From Clostridia bacterium (GTDB lineage Bacteria > Bacillota > Clostridia > Christensenellales > CAG-138), in the NCBI GenBank assembly GCA_017538255.1, contig JAFYJD010000010.1, positions 124,001 through 188,000 on the forward strand: DNA of 64,000 bases. Reading direction: 5' to 3'. A model generated the notes under the pieces. The model ran no database searches. It worked only from the letters and a program-made list of their open reading frames with translations, and had not been told where the DNA came from. This document shows, piece by piece, positions 24,338-33,676 of this stretch (position 1 is the stretch's first letter; the number at the start of each line of letters is the position of its first letter). Both the position numbers and the translations under genes were made by a program.

Positions 24338-26857
24338 ATGGAAGATAACAAACCTACAGGAAGAAAAAAACACGTGTCCGGTCAAGTAAGCGGCGTAAAC
24401 AAACGGGAAGAAGGTCTCGGCACCGGCCCGGTCGGCAAACAGGACGGCTATCAGGGACGCAAGCAGCAGTACCAGTCCCAGCAGAGGCCCTCTTCGGGTT
24501 TCCAAAGCCCGCAAGGCAACGGCACAAGACCTTCGCAGACGTTCCAAAGTTCGGGCAACTCCGGCTCCACCGGCTCCGGCGGCATAACAAGAGCGGGCAA
24601 GATGGGCATCGGCGGCATCCTGATCATCGCGCTTCTGGTCTTTATGCTTTATAAATGCGCCTGCAGCGGCAGGGGCAACCTTCTCGAAGGTCCCGGCGGC
24701 GACGGCGGCACTCAGCAGCAACAGCAGGGCGGCGGCTTTTCCGATATACTGACAAGCCTTATGAGCGGTGCAGGCGCAAGCGGCAGCGGCATCTCCCAGG
24801 GCTGGGTCAGCGAAGCCAACACAGGCAAACTCAATACGAACGTTGTCCAAGGCTCGCGGGAAAAGCGCACCACGATCCTCGGAAGCAACAGGGATGTCAT
24901 CACCGTTATGGTGTATATGTGCGGTACCGACCTTGAATCCAAGCACGGTATGGGCTCCTCGGATATCCAGGAGATGATCAACGCCAGATACGGCAGCAAC
25001 ATCAACATCATCCTTCTGACCGGCGGCTGCAAACAATGGAAGAACAACATCGTAAGCAGTTCCGTCAACCAGATCTATAAGGTCGAGAGCGGCAACTTCG
25101 TCAAACTCGTGGAGAACGCGGGCAACGACTGTATGACGGATCCCGATCTGCTCGCGGGCTTCATCAAGTACTGCAAACAGAACTATCCCGCAAACCGCTA
25201 TGACCTCATCCTATGGGATCACGGCGGAGGCTCCGTCAGCGGCTACGGCTATGACGAGAAATACGCGTCCAAGGGTTCTATGAGCCTCAAAGGCATCAAC
25301 GAAGCGCTCAAAAAGGCGGATGTTAAGTTCGACTTCATCGGCTTCGACGCCTGCCTTATGGCAACGCTTGAAACTGCGCTTATGCTCGAGCCCTACGCGG
25401 ACTATATGATCGCGTCCGAAGAAACCGAGCCCGGTGTAGGCTGGTACTATACCGACTGGCTCACCGCCCTCGGCGGCAATACCTCGATGTCCACGCTCGA
25501 GGTCGGCAAGAACATCGTCGACAGTTTCGTTAATGAGTGCAACAAAAAGTGCGCGGGTCAGAACACCACTCTTTCGGTGGTCGACCTTGCGGAACTCGGC
25601 TACACCGTCGGCAACAAGTTCAGCGATTTCTCCAACAAGACTTCCGAACAGATAAAGACCGATTATCAGACCGTTTCCAACGCCCGCGCAAGCGCGAGGG
25701 AGTTTGCGGTCTCATCCAAGATCGATCAGATCGACCTTGTGCACCTTGCGTACAACCTCAACACGACCGAGAGCAAGGCGCTTGCGGACACGATCCTTTC
25801 GGCCGTCAAGTACAACAGGACTTCGTCCAATATGACCAACTGCTACGGCCTTTCGATCTTCTTCCCCTACAAGAAATCCTCCAAGGTCGACAGCGCGGTC
25901 GCTACCTATAACGCCATCGGTCTTGACAGCGCGTACTCCCGCTGCATCCAGCAGTTCGCGAGTATGAGCGTTTCGGGTCAGGCGGTCGGCACCACCGCTT
26001 CCGCGGACGGCATCTCCTCGATCCTCGGCGGCGGCAGCGCGTCCTCCGGCAGTTCGTTTGACCTTACGAGCCTGCTCGGCGGTCTCCTCGGCGGCGGCAG
26101 CCTGCTCAGCGGGCTTACCGGCGGCAGCAGCGACTTCTTCGGCAAGGGCCTTGAGGGCGTTGATACCGCGGCATATATCGGGGCGCACAGGCTCGACCCA
26201 GCCAACCTCGTATGGACAAAGAACTCGGACGGCAAGAACGTCATCAGCCTTTCCAAGGAGCAGTGGGACGCTGTTTCCGACCTTGCTCTCAACGTATTCT
26301 ATGATGACGGCGCGGGCTATATCGACCTCGGTCTTGACAATATCTATTCGTTCACCGATGCGGGCGAACTCATTGGCGAATACGAAGGCACATGGCTCGG
26401 CATCAACGGTCAACTCGTCGCATACTACTTCGTCAGTCAGACCACCGAGGGCGGCAACCGCGTCATCACAGGTCGCGTGCCCGTGCTCGTGAACGGCGAG
26501 AGGGCGGAACTCTATATCAACTTCGAAAGCGCGAAGGACGATGTGGGTGAAGTCGTCGGCGTCAGGATGGTCTATGACGATTCCGTTACCGAGACCGTCG
26601 CCAAACTCTACACGATCTCCGAAGCGATAGAGAACGCGGAAGGCGATCTTACGATCGATTTCATCTGCGATTACTACAACTACAACGGCGATTATGTGGA
26701 TTCCTACAAGATCGGCGAGCCCGTTGTGCTCAATGCCGGCAACGCGACACTCACCGTAAGCGACCTCGAGATCGCGGACCATCAGTCCAAGACCAAGGCG
26801 ACCTATCTGTTCACGGATATCTATTGCCAGGAATACTGGACTCCCGTTATGCCCTAA
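24338..26857 (+). CDS. Membrane-anchored clostripain-family (C11) cysteine peptidase
   Basis: 839 residues from ATG 24338 (GGAGG 7 bases upstream). The N-terminal 85 residues are charged and rich in Gly, Gln and Ser and have no signal peptide; a single membrane helix spans about 90-106. The C11 caspase-fold domain follows (about 185-540) with His295 in LWDHGGG and Cys339 in FDACLMA as the likely dyad. Clostripain-type enzymes cut after Arg. A low-complexity Gly/Ser/Leu segment (about 555-605) separates it from a C-terminal beta-rich domain of about 230 residues. The topology predicts a cytosolic tail with the protease outside. It is monocistronic, with its own promoter and terminator. Confidence 0.88.
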   Translation: MEDNKPTGRKKHVSGQVSGVNKREEGLGTGPVGKQDGYQGRKQQYQSQQRPSSGFQSPQGNGTRPSQTFQSSGNSGSTGSGGITRAGKMGIGGILIIALLVFMLYKCACSGRGNLLEGPGGDGGTQQQQQGGGFSDILTSLMSGAGASGSGISQGWVSEANTGKLNTNVVQGSREKRTTILGSNRDVITVMVYMCGTDLESKHGMGSSDIQEMINARYGSNINIILLTGGCKQWKNNIVSSSVNQIYKVESGNFVKLVENAGNDCMTDPDLLAGFIKYCKQNYPANRYDLILWDHGGGSVSGYGYDEKYASKGSMSLKGINEALKKADVKFDFIGFDACLMATLETALMLEPYADYMIASEETEPGVGWYYTDWLTALGGNTSMSTLEVGKNIVDSFVNECNKKCAGQNTTLSVVDLAELGYTVGNKFSDFSNKTSEQIKTDYQTVSNARASAREFAVSSKIDQIDLVHLAYNLNTTESKALADTILSAVKYNRTSSNMTNCYGLSIFFPYKKSSKVDSAVATYNAIGLDSAYSRCIQQFASMSVSGQAVGTTASADGISSILGGGSASSGSSFDLTSLLGGLLGGGSLLSGLTGGSSDFFGKGLEGVDTAAYIGAHRLDPANLVWTKNSDGKNVISLSKEQWDAVSDLALNVFYDDGAGYIDLGLDNIYSFTDAGELIGEYEGTWLGINGQLVAYYFVSQTTEGGNRVITGRVPVLVNGERAELYINFESAKDDVGEVVGVRMVYDDSVTETVAKLYTISEAIENAEGDLTIDFICDYYNYNGDYVDSYKIGEPVVLNAGNATLTVSDLEIADHQSKTKATYLFTDIYCQEYWTPVMP

Positions 26858-26877
26858 CGGCAAAGTTTAGACCCCGC

Positions 26878-26911
26878 GCGGCGCGAAGCAAGTGCTTCGC
26901 GCCGCTTTGTT
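26878..26911 (+). terminator. Intrinsic terminator after the clostripain-like gene
   Basis: A perfect 12-bp stem, GCGGCGCGAAGC at 26878-26889 with GCTTCGCGCCGC at 26894-26905, then TTTGTT. Confidence 0.85.
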
Positions 26912-26963
26912 ATTACGCTCGCGCGACAAATGCAAATATATAGTGCCTTTTGCACTTTTTTTA

Positions 26964-26992
26964 TTGCATAAGGCTGGGCAAAGTGTTAGAAT
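26964..26992 (+). promoter_or_regulatory. Promoter of the aminotransferase gene
   Basis: TTGCAT at 26964-26969 and TAGAAT at 26987-26992, spacer 17. Confidence 0.6.
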
Positions 26993-27058
26993 TACCTTGG
27001 CTTTACGAACAGAATACTGTTCGCACGATCATAATAGCAAAACACTCGGAGGCAGAAA

Positions 27059-28255
27059 ATGAAGATCTCTAAAAAAGCGCAGGCCTGCAGTCTCTCGCCT
27101 ATGCGCAAGTTCCATCCCTACGCGGTAGAAGCAAAGGAAAAGGGCAAAAAAATCTACCATCTCAACATCGGTCAGCCCGATATCGAGACTCCGCCGAACT
27201 ACTACTGTGCGATCAGGAACTTTGAAAACCCTGTGCTTGAATACGCAGCTTCGCCCGGTATGCCCGTGCTTATCGACGCGATCAGAAACTACTACGATAA
27301 ACTCGGCATCCACTACGAAAACAGCGACATCCTCATCACCACGGGCGGCAGCGAAGCGCTTCAGATGCTTATGCTCTCCATACTCGACGACGGCAGCGAG
27401 GTCATCATCCCCGAGCCTTTCTACCCCAACTACAACACCTTCGTAAAGAGCGCAGGCGGCGTTATCCGCCCCATAACTACCACTCCAGAGGGCGGCTATC
27501 GCTATGCATTTCGCGAAAAACTCGAGGAAGCCTATAACGAGAATACCCGCGCGATAATGTTCACAAACCCCGGCAACCCCACCGGCGTTGTGCTCACTCC
27601 CGAAGAACTCAGGACGATCGCGGACTTTGCAAAGGAACACGATCTCTATGTGATCGGCGACGAGGTCTATCGCGAGTTCGTATACGGCGGCGAAAATCTT
27701 GCCACAATCGGTCAGTTCCCCGAACTTCACGATAACGCGGTCATCATCGACTCCGTTTCCAAGCGCTTCTCAGCCTGCGGCGCGCGCATCGGCGCGATCA
27801 TCACCCGCAACAAGGACCTTCAGCAGAATCTGCTCAAGTTCTGCCAGGCGAGGCTCTCGGTCGCAACGCTCGATCAGGTCGCTTCCGCGGCGCTATACGA
27901 GGTCGGACCCGAGTATTTTGAGAATGTTCGCAAGGAATACAAACTCCGCCGCGACACCTGCTATAAGAAACTGCTCGAGATCCCGGGCGTCATCGTCAAG
28001 GAGCCCCAGGGCGCGTTCTATATGATGGCGGCGCTTCCTGTTGATAACGCGGACGCCTTCCAGAAATGGCTGTTGACCGATTTTGACGATAACGGTGACA
28101 CGGTTATGTTTGCGCCGGGCGAAGGCTTCTACGCCACCACAGGCAAGGGCGTAAACGAGATACGCATCGCGTACGTCCTCAAACAGAAGGACCTTGAAAG
28201 GGCGATGGATCTGCTCGCGCTCGGCATCAAGAAGTACAACGATACCCATAAATGA
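27059..28255 (+). CDS. PLP-dependent aminotransferase, class I/II (aspartate aminotransferase-like)
   Basis: 398 residues with CGGAGG upstream. Fold-type I aminotransferase. The N-terminal substrate region HLNIGQPDIETP is near 36-47 and the cofactor phosphate region GGSEALQMLM near 98-107. FTNPGNPTGV (about 168-177) and the PLP-binding Lys235 in SVSKRFSACGARIG follow, then Arg in NEIRIAYV near 366. Sequence alone does not fix the amino acid; aspartate or a broad-range aminotransferase is most likely. It stands alone between its own promoter and a terminator. Confidence 0.88.
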   Translation: MKISKKAQACSLSPMRKFHPYAVEAKEKGKKIYHLNIGQPDIETPPNYYCAIRNFENPVLEYAASPGMPVLIDAIRNYYDKLGIHYENSDILITTGGSEALQMLMLSILDDGSEVIIPEPFYPNYNTFVKSAGGVIRPITTTPEGGYRYAFREKLEEAYNENTRAIMFTNPGNPTGVVLTPEELRTIADFAKEHDLYVIGDEVYREFVYGGENLATIGQFPELHDNAVIIDSVSKRFSACGARIGAIITRNKDLQQNLLKFCQARLSVATLDQVASAALYEVGPEYFENVRKEYKLRRDTCYKKLLEIPGVIVKEPQGAFYMMAALPVDNADAFQKWLLTDFDDNGDTVMFAPGEGFYATTGKGVNEIRIAYVLKQKDLERAMDLLALGIKKYNDTHK

Positions 28256-28270
28256 TTCTATCGGCCGTAT

Positions 28271-28314
28271 GGCGGAGCCCGCATCGGTGAAAGGCGCGGG
28301 CTTCGCCTTTTTTT
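28271..28314 (+). terminator. Intrinsic terminator after the aminotransferase gene
   Basis: GGCGGAGCCCGC at 28271-28282 pairs with GCGGGCTTCGCC at 28296-28307 (one wobble), followed by T7. Confidence 0.85.
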
Positions 28315-28346
28315 GAACAAAAACGGCAAAAAATCCAAGGCGTGTA

Positions 28347-28375
28347 TTGCGCAATCCCCGCAATCGCGTTATAAT
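28347..28375 (+). promoter_or_regulatory. Promoter of the methyltransferase/hslO/TPR run
   Basis: TTGCGC at 28347-28352 and TATAAT at 28370-28375, spacer 17, 45 bases before the TTG start. Confidence 0.55.
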
Positions 28376-28420
28376 TGATTAAACGGCAAACATTGTTTTT
28401 GCCTGTATCGGAGGTCGGCT

Positions 28421-29164
28421 TTGATTTACGGCGGCTTTGCAAAACTATACGACAGTTTTATGGACGATGTTGACTATCCCGCGTGGGCAGGGTATGTTTC
28501 CGCGCTGCTCAAAGAAGGCGAAACGCCCGCAAAGCGCGTTTTTGAATGCGGTTGCGGAACGGGCGGCGTTTCCGTGGAACTCAAACGCGAGGGCTATGAT
28601 ATAACGAGTTCGGACCTTTCAGAAAAAATGCTCGCTGCCGCCGCCGAAAAGGCGCGAAGCCGCGGCGTTAAAATGCCCTTTATCAAGGCGGATATGAAAA
28701 ACTTCGAACTGCACCGCCCCGTCGACGCGGTCATCGCCTGCTGCGACTGCGTAAACTACCTGACGGCGGATGAGGACGCGCTCGCGTTCTTCAATGCAAG
28801 TTATAACGCTCTTAAAACGGGCGGCAAACTGCTTTTTGACGTTTCGTCCGCTTATAAGATCGGGACCGTGCTGAAAAACAACTGCTTTTCTGACAGCAGG
28901 GAGGACAGGGCGTATTTTTGGACGAACTCCTACGACGAAAAAACGCGCCTTATCGAGATGGAACTCGAACTTTTTGTTCGCGCGCAAGGCGGTCTGTACG
29001 AGCGCTTTTCTGAAACGCATATCCAGCGCGCCTACACCGAAAGCGAACTTGCGTCCCTTCTTAAAGAGGCGGGTTTTACAAACATCCGCGTATATGATGC
29101 GCTCACCTTCGCAAGCCCGCGCGGCGAGTCGCAAAGGCTCCAGTTCACGGCGGAAAAACAATGA
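28421..29164 (+). CDS. Class I SAM-dependent methyltransferase
   Basis: 247 residues from a TTG start with GGAGGT 5 bases upstream. The start MIYGGFAKLYDSFMDDVDY is typical of a clostridial family of small methyltransferases. The SAM-binding motif I is ECGCGTGGVS near 43-52, then SDLSEKML (motif II) and a proline-lacking motif IV, VDAVIACCDCVNYL near 102-115. The substrate is unknown. It is the first gene of a tightly packed run that continues with hslO. Confidence 0.88.
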   Translation: MIYGGFAKLYDSFMDDVDYPAWAGYVSALLKEGETPAKRVFECGCGTGGVSVELKREGYDITSSDLSEKMLAAAAEKARSRGVKMPFIKADMKNFELHRPVDAVIACCDCVNYLTADEDALAFFNASYNALKTGGKLLFDVSSAYKIGTVLKNNCFSDSREDRAYFWTNSYDEKTRLIEMELELFVRAQGGLYERFSETHIQRAYTESELASLLKEAGFTNIRVYDALTFASPRGESQRLQFTAEKQ

Positions 29165-29184
29165 TCGATATTTCGGAGAACACT

Positions 29185-30102
29185 ATGGAAAAACATAAAG
29201 ATACAATGATAGGCGGTCTGCTCCTTTCAAAGAGCGTAAACGTGATCGCGATAAGCGCGTCGGAACTGGTCGAAACGGCGCGCAGCCTGCACGGTCTGAG
29301 CCGCGTATGCACAGCGGCGATGGGCAGGCTTCTGGTCGCCGTATCGATGATGAGCGCAAGGCTCAAGACCGAAACGGACAGCATTACGGTAACCTTCGCG
29401 GGCGGCGGCCCCGCGGGCAACCTGACCGCGGTCGGGCACCGCGGCGGCATCGTAAAGGGCTGCATCACAAATCCAGAGATCGAATTGCCTCCGAATGCGG
29501 ACGGCAAGCTTGACGTCGGCGGCGCAGTCGGCAAACTCGGCGAGATGCGCGTCATACGCGATCTTTCGCTCAAAGAGCCCTACGTCGGCAGATGCGCGCT
29601 TGTCAGCGGCGAGATCGCCGACGATTTTGCGAACTATTTTCTCGTCAGCGAACAGCAACCGTCGTTGGTGTACCTTGGCGTGCGCGTTGAGCCCCAAACG
29701 GGCAGAGTGCGCTCAGCGGCGGGGCTAATGCTTACCCCCTTGCCAGACTGTCCCGACGAGGACATTGCGCGCCTTGAAGCGCTCACGGGCGAGATCGCGT
29801 CGCTATCAAAGCATATCGACGACGGCGAAACGCTCAAAGACGCGCTCGACAAACTCTTTGAAGGTATGGATTTCGAGGTGTCGGACGAACTCCTGCCCGA
29901 ATACAGGTGCGACTGCGGCAGGGAAAGACTCGAAAGGGTCATAATCTCGCTCGGCGAAGTGGAACTGACCGATATGATCGAACAGGACGGCAGGGCGGAG
30001 ATAGTCTGCTCGTTTTGCCGCAAGAAGTACGAGTTTACGGAAAACGACCTTAGAAAACTGCTTGACGAGGCGAAAAAACACGCCGAAGAAAACGATGAGT
30101 GA
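29185..30102 (+). CDS. hslO: 33 kDa redox chaperone Hsp33
   Basis: 305 residues. A start at 29161 overlapping the previous stop is possible, but CGGAG at 29174-29178 favours ATG 29185. Hsp33 is a holdase activated by oxidation. The zinc-binding C-terminal switch has CDC near 237-239 and CSFC near 270-273. The N-terminal domain carries GGGPAGNLTAVG near 74-85 and the hydrophobic dimer region. It is flanked by two methyltransferases and a TPR protein, a layout that suggests a general cytosolic upkeep unit. Confidence 0.95.
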   Translation: MEKHKDTMIGGLLLSKSVNVIAISASELVETARSLHGLSRVCTAAMGRLLVAVSMMSARLKTETDSITVTFAGGGPAGNLTAVGHRGGIVKGCITNPEIELPPNADGKLDVGGAVGKLGEMRVIRDLSLKEPYVGRCALVSGEIADDFANYFLVSEQQPSLVYLGVRVEPQTGRVRSAAGLMLTPLPDCPDEDIARLEALTGEIASLSKHIDDGETLKDALDKLFEGMDFEVSDELLPEYRCDCGRERLERVIISLGEVELTDMIEQDGRAEIVCSFCRKKYEFTENDLRKLLDEAKKHAEENDE

Positions 30103-31891
30103 TACAAAAAAACCGAATCGGACATCAAAACGCGCGGGCAAGGTGATAAGCCTTGTTAATAACGTCGATCTGTTTTTGGACAAGGCGGACGAGATGACGC
30201 TTATGGGCGACCATCTCGGTGCGCTCCGTATGTTGCGCCGCGCAGCGAAGATAGATCCCGGCAGCGACGAGGTGCGTCTTGTAATCGCAGATTCGCTGCT
30301 CGATATCAACTGCTGCGTCGAGGCTATGGACTACCTTGCGCCGATGCTTCATTCCACTTGCAAAAATGTCAAGCGCGCGGTGTTCCGTCTCGCGCATTGT
30401 ATGTACGGCAGGATGCAGTACAAGGCGGCGCGGGATCTTTTCAAACTTGCGCTTTTTGAACCCGAAACAGAAGCGGAGATCGAGCCGCTGACTATGGATG
30501 AATACGCGAACGCTTACGAATCGATCGACATTTGCGAAAACTATCTGCGCGAGGACGCAGAGCGCGAACGCGCCCTGCGCGACGCGGACGAAGTGGAACT
30601 CGACCGCTGCCTCGACAAGGCGGGCAAACTCAGCGAAGAGGGCAGATTCGACGAGGCGGCGCGCTTTATCGAGGATGCGATAGTGCGCTTTCCGCGTTCT
30701 GTCGAACTAAAGACCGATCTGATGCTCGATTACTACTGCCAAAAGGAGTTTGAAAAGGGCAGGGAGGTCTACGAGACCGTGCCCTACGAATCAAAAACGG
30801 ACATTTCCGTCAACTGCTGCGGAGCGATGATATTCCACAGCCTTGGGCTCAAAACAGATGAGGACGCCTGCGTAAAGCAGATATGCGAATCGGAAAGCAA
30901 CGAGATCGGCGAACTCGTTCGCGCCTTCACAGTTATGACGGAACTCGAACGCTTCGAGGAGGCGTTCCGCTTTGCGAAGCAGCTCTACGATATCGACCCA
31001 TATAACCGCCATTTCATACATTTTTACGCGCACGCGGCTTACGACTGCGGCAGGGCTCCGCTTGCAAAGCGCTGCTATGAACGCTGCCTGATTATTGAAC
31101 CGAACGATTCGGTCGCCGCGTACTATAAGCAGATCTGCGATTTGACAATTATGGACGGGGAACGCCGCAGGATACAGATAGACTATTCCGTACCGCCGAC
31201 GGAGTTCACCCGCCGCATCAATCGCACGGAGGAACTGGTCAGGATGACCGAAGATGAGCGCAAAGAAAACATCGGCGAGATCTTGATGCTCACAAACTGG
31301 GCTATGAACGATCGCAACTGCGTGTTCGGCGATCTGTATATGCTGCTTCTGTCGCAGATCGACGAAAAACTTTCCGAATCGATTTCGCGCCGCCTGCTCA
31401 TCGAGCCCGACTGCTCCGAAAATATGCGCAAACTCGCCGCGGTAAGGCTTGGATCGCTCTGCTCGGAGGAAAAGTTTCTGATCTTCCGCGACGGCGGCAT
31501 CAGCATCGCCTCATTCGGTCCGCGCGTGCCCGAGTTCGGGGAATGGCCTGAGTGCTACAAAAAGATATTCAAAGCGGTGCACGATGAACTGGAAACACGC
31601 TCGCCCAAACTCGCGGCTATGGGCGCAGAACTCTGCACGCTCTATATGCTGAATAGCAGCATCGAGCGTCCGCGCCTGCCATACGGACAGGCGGAGGCGA
31701 TGGCGGCCGCGATAATCTATTACGTGTATAACGAATCGAATTTGATCGACGATGAAGACCGCGATAAGTTTGCCTTTGCCGCGGCGCACGGGATAACGGC
31801 GCGCCGCCTTGACAACGCGCTCGAGAGGCTAAAAAAACTCATCGAGCAGGCCGCGCTCGGAAAAACGGTGGACGGAAGCGATGATGAATAA
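30095..31891 (+). CDS. TPR-repeat protein of unknown function
   Basis: 598 residues from ATG 30095, overlapping the hslO stop by 8 bases. A basic N-terminus (about 1-20) precedes helical tetratricopeptide-like repeats, recognised from spaced Ala/Gly/Tyr/Pro patterns: LGALRMLRRAAKIDPGSDEV (about 41-60), FDEAARFIEDAIVRFPRS (about 182-199), FEEAFRFAKQLYDIDP (about 287-302) and APLAKRCYERCLIIEPND (about 317-334). The C-terminal 250 residues are helical and not recognised. No signal or membrane helix. It is probably a cytosolic scaffold; partners are unknown. Confidence 0.75.
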   Translation: MSDTKKPNRTSKRAGKVISLVNNVDLFLDKADEMTLMGDHLGALRMLRRAAKIDPGSDEVRLVIADSLLDINCCVEAMDYLAPMLHSTCKNVKRAVFRLAHCMYGRMQYKAARDLFKLALFEPETEAEIEPLTMDEYANAYESIDICENYLREDAERERALRDADEVELDRCLDKAGKLSEEGRFDEAARFIEDAIVRFPRSVELKTDLMLDYYCQKEFEKGREVYETVPYESKTDISVNCCGAMIFHSLGLKTDEDACVKQICESESNEIGELVRAFTVMTELERFEEAFRFAKQLYDIDPYNRHFIHFYAHAAYDCGRAPLAKRCYERCLIIEPNDSVAAYYKQICDLTIMDGERRRIQIDYSVPPTEFTRRINRTEELVRMTEDERKENIGEILMLTNWAMNDRNCVFGDLYMLLLSQIDEKLSESISRRLLIEPDCSENMRKLAAVRLGSLCSEEKFLIFRDGGISIASFGPRVPEFGEWPECYKKIFKAVHDELETRSPKLAAMGAELCTLYMLNSSIERPRLPYGQAEAMAAAIIYYVYNESNLIDDEDRDKFAFAAAHGITARRLDNALERLKKLIEQAALGKTVDGSDDE

Positions 31892-33008
31892 CTATTTTGC
31901 GACCTGCAAACTCGGACTCGAATCGCTCGTTTCCGGGGAACTGAAAAAACTCGGCATCGAGGTGAGCGCCGTTCACGACGCGCGGGTCGATTTTCGCGGC
32001 GATTTTTTGGATATGTATACCGCGCTTCTCAACCTTCGCACGGCGGAGCGCGTGCTTATGAATATCGCGAGTTTTCGCGCCGTCAGTTTTGAGGAACTTT
32101 ACGAGGGCGTCCGCGCGATAAAATGGAGCGAATACCTTAAAAAGGACAGTTTCATCCACGTAAACGGCAAATCCGCAAAGAGCACGCTCTTCTCAGTTTC
32201 GGACTGTCAGAGCATCGCCAAAAAAGCGATAGTCGATTCGCTGTTTGATTCCTACGGCGTAAAGGTGCTGCCCGAAAGCGGAAGGCGTATAATAATCGAG
32301 ATAGGCATCCTGCGCGACGAGGTAACCGTTGCGCTCGACTGCTGCGGCGCGGGGCTTTCGCGGCGCGGCTACAGGACGTACAATGTGCCAGCCCCGATAT
32401 CGGAAACACTAGGCGCGGCGATAGTGATGCTCTCGGGCTATACTGCTCAGCGCCCGTTTATCGATCCCATGTGCGGTTCGGGCACGATGCCGATAGAGGC
32501 GGCGCTCTATGCGACCGATACCCCCGTCGGACTGAACCGCGCATTCGCGGCGGACGACTGGCATTTTGCGGATAAAAGGGCGTTCGAACTTGCCCGCGAG
32601 CGCTCGATAGCGGGCATAAAGCGGATACCGCTTGACATAATCGGATCGGATATCGACGCAAGAAGCATCGACCTATGCAAAAAGCACGCCCAAAAAGCGG
32701 GCGTGATGCTCACTTGGCGCGTAGCCTCGGCGCTCGAACTCAGGGACGGGCGCAGCGGGGGAGTGCTATGCTGCAACCCGCCCTACGGCGAACGCCTTAT
32801 GGAAAAGAAGGAGGCCGAAAAACTCTATCGAGAGATGCGCGGCGTTTTTTCAAAACTCAACGGCTGGAGCATAAACATAATAACCTCGCATCCCGATTTT
32901 GAGCGCATCTACGGCGCGCGCGCGGATAAGCGGCGCAAACTCTCAAACGGCGGTATGCCCTGTACGCTTTTTAGGTTCTATCCCAACTATAAAAAACGCG
33001 ATGAATAA
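31881..33008 (+). CDS. THUMP-domain class I RNA methyltransferase (RlmL N-terminal/YpsC-like)
   Basis: 375 residues; the start overlaps the TPR gene by 11 bases. An N-terminal ferredoxin-like/THUMP part (1-160) has the family MYTALLNLRTAERVLM near 43-58. The methyltransferase domain has DPMCGSGTMPIEAAL near 195-209 and the catalytic NPPYGERL near 297-304, as in enzymes that methylate guanine N2 in 23S rRNA or tRNA. Length and layout match the YpsC family, so an m2G-type rRNA role is likely but not proven. Confidence 0.9.
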   Translation: MMNNYFATCKLGLESLVSGELKKLGIEVSAVHDARVDFRGDFLDMYTALLNLRTAERVLMNIASFRAVSFEELYEGVRAIKWSEYLKKDSFIHVNGKSAKSTLFSVSDCQSIAKKAIVDSLFDSYGVKVLPESGRRIIIEIGILRDEVTVALDCCGAGLSRRGYRTYNVPAPISETLGAAIVMLSGYTAQRPFIDPMCGSGTMPIEAALYATDTPVGLNRAFAADDWHFADKRAFELARERSIAGIKRIPLDIIGSDIDARSIDLCKKHAQKAGVMLTWRVASALELRDGRSGGVLCCNPPYGERLMEKKEAEKLYREMRGVFSKLNGWSINIITSHPDFERIYGARADKRRKLSNGGMPCTLFRFYPNYKKRDE

Positions 33009-33028
33009 ACTCGAAAAGAGGCAATGAT

Positions 33029-33658
33029 ATGAACGAAAACATCACAAAACGCAATGAACTTTTCGCAACAAAGGTCATCGAGGGGCTGACGAGCCGCAAT
33101 ATGCACGGCTATTACGCTGCGAACAGGCGCGCCGCGCTCGATATCGCGCTCTCGCTGATACCGGAGGGAAGCACCGTAACAATGGGCGGCGGTATGAGCG
33201 TGCATGAGATAGGGCTTGTCGACACGCTCAAAACGGGCAATTACAATTTCATCGACCGCGATAAGGCGGAGGATAAACGCGCCGCGATGCTTATGGCATA
33301 CGACGCGGACGTGTTCCTTTCAAGCGTCAACGCTATGACGGAGGATGGCGTGCTTATCAATATCGACGGCAACGCCAACCGCGTTTCTGCGATCGCGCAG
33401 GGCCCCAAAAAGGTTGTGTTCATCGTCGGTATGAACAAAATATGCAAAGATGCGGACAGCGCGATGAAGCGCGCCCGCAATGTTGCCGCGCCGATAAACG
33501 CGCAGCGCTTCGGCCTCAAAACGCCCTGCTCCAAAACGGGCGCGTGTATGGACTGCAAATCGCCGGATACGATCTGCTGCCAGTTCCTTATAACCCGCTT
33601 TTCAAGGCACGCGGACAGACTGCACGTCATCCTCGTAAACGACAACCTCGGTTTTTGA
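33029..33658 (+). CDS. LUD-domain protein (LutC/YkgG-like, DUF162)
   Basis: 209 residues. LUD proteins include LutB/LutC subunits of iron-sulfur lactate oxidation systems. Features: GSTVTMGGGMSVHEIGLVD near 48-66, DADVFLSSVNAMTEDGVL near 92-109, and a C-terminal Cys group (CSKTGACMDCKSPDTICC near 169-186) that could hold metal. The other Lut subunits are absent nearby, so lactate oxidation is not assured; many Clostridia have orphan copies. It starts 20 bases after the methyltransferase gene. Confidence 0.88.
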   Translation: MNENITKRNELFATKVIEGLTSRNMHGYYAANRRAALDIALSLIPEGSTVTMGGGMSVHEIGLVDTLKTGNYNFIDRDKAEDKRAAMLMAYDADVFLSSVNAMTEDGVLINIDGNANRVSAIAQGPKKVVFIVGMNKICKDADSAMKRARNVAAPINAQRFGLKTPCSKTGACMDCKSPDTICCQFLITRFSRHADRLHVILVNDNLGF

Positions 33659-33676
33659 GGCGGAGAAGTTTAACTA

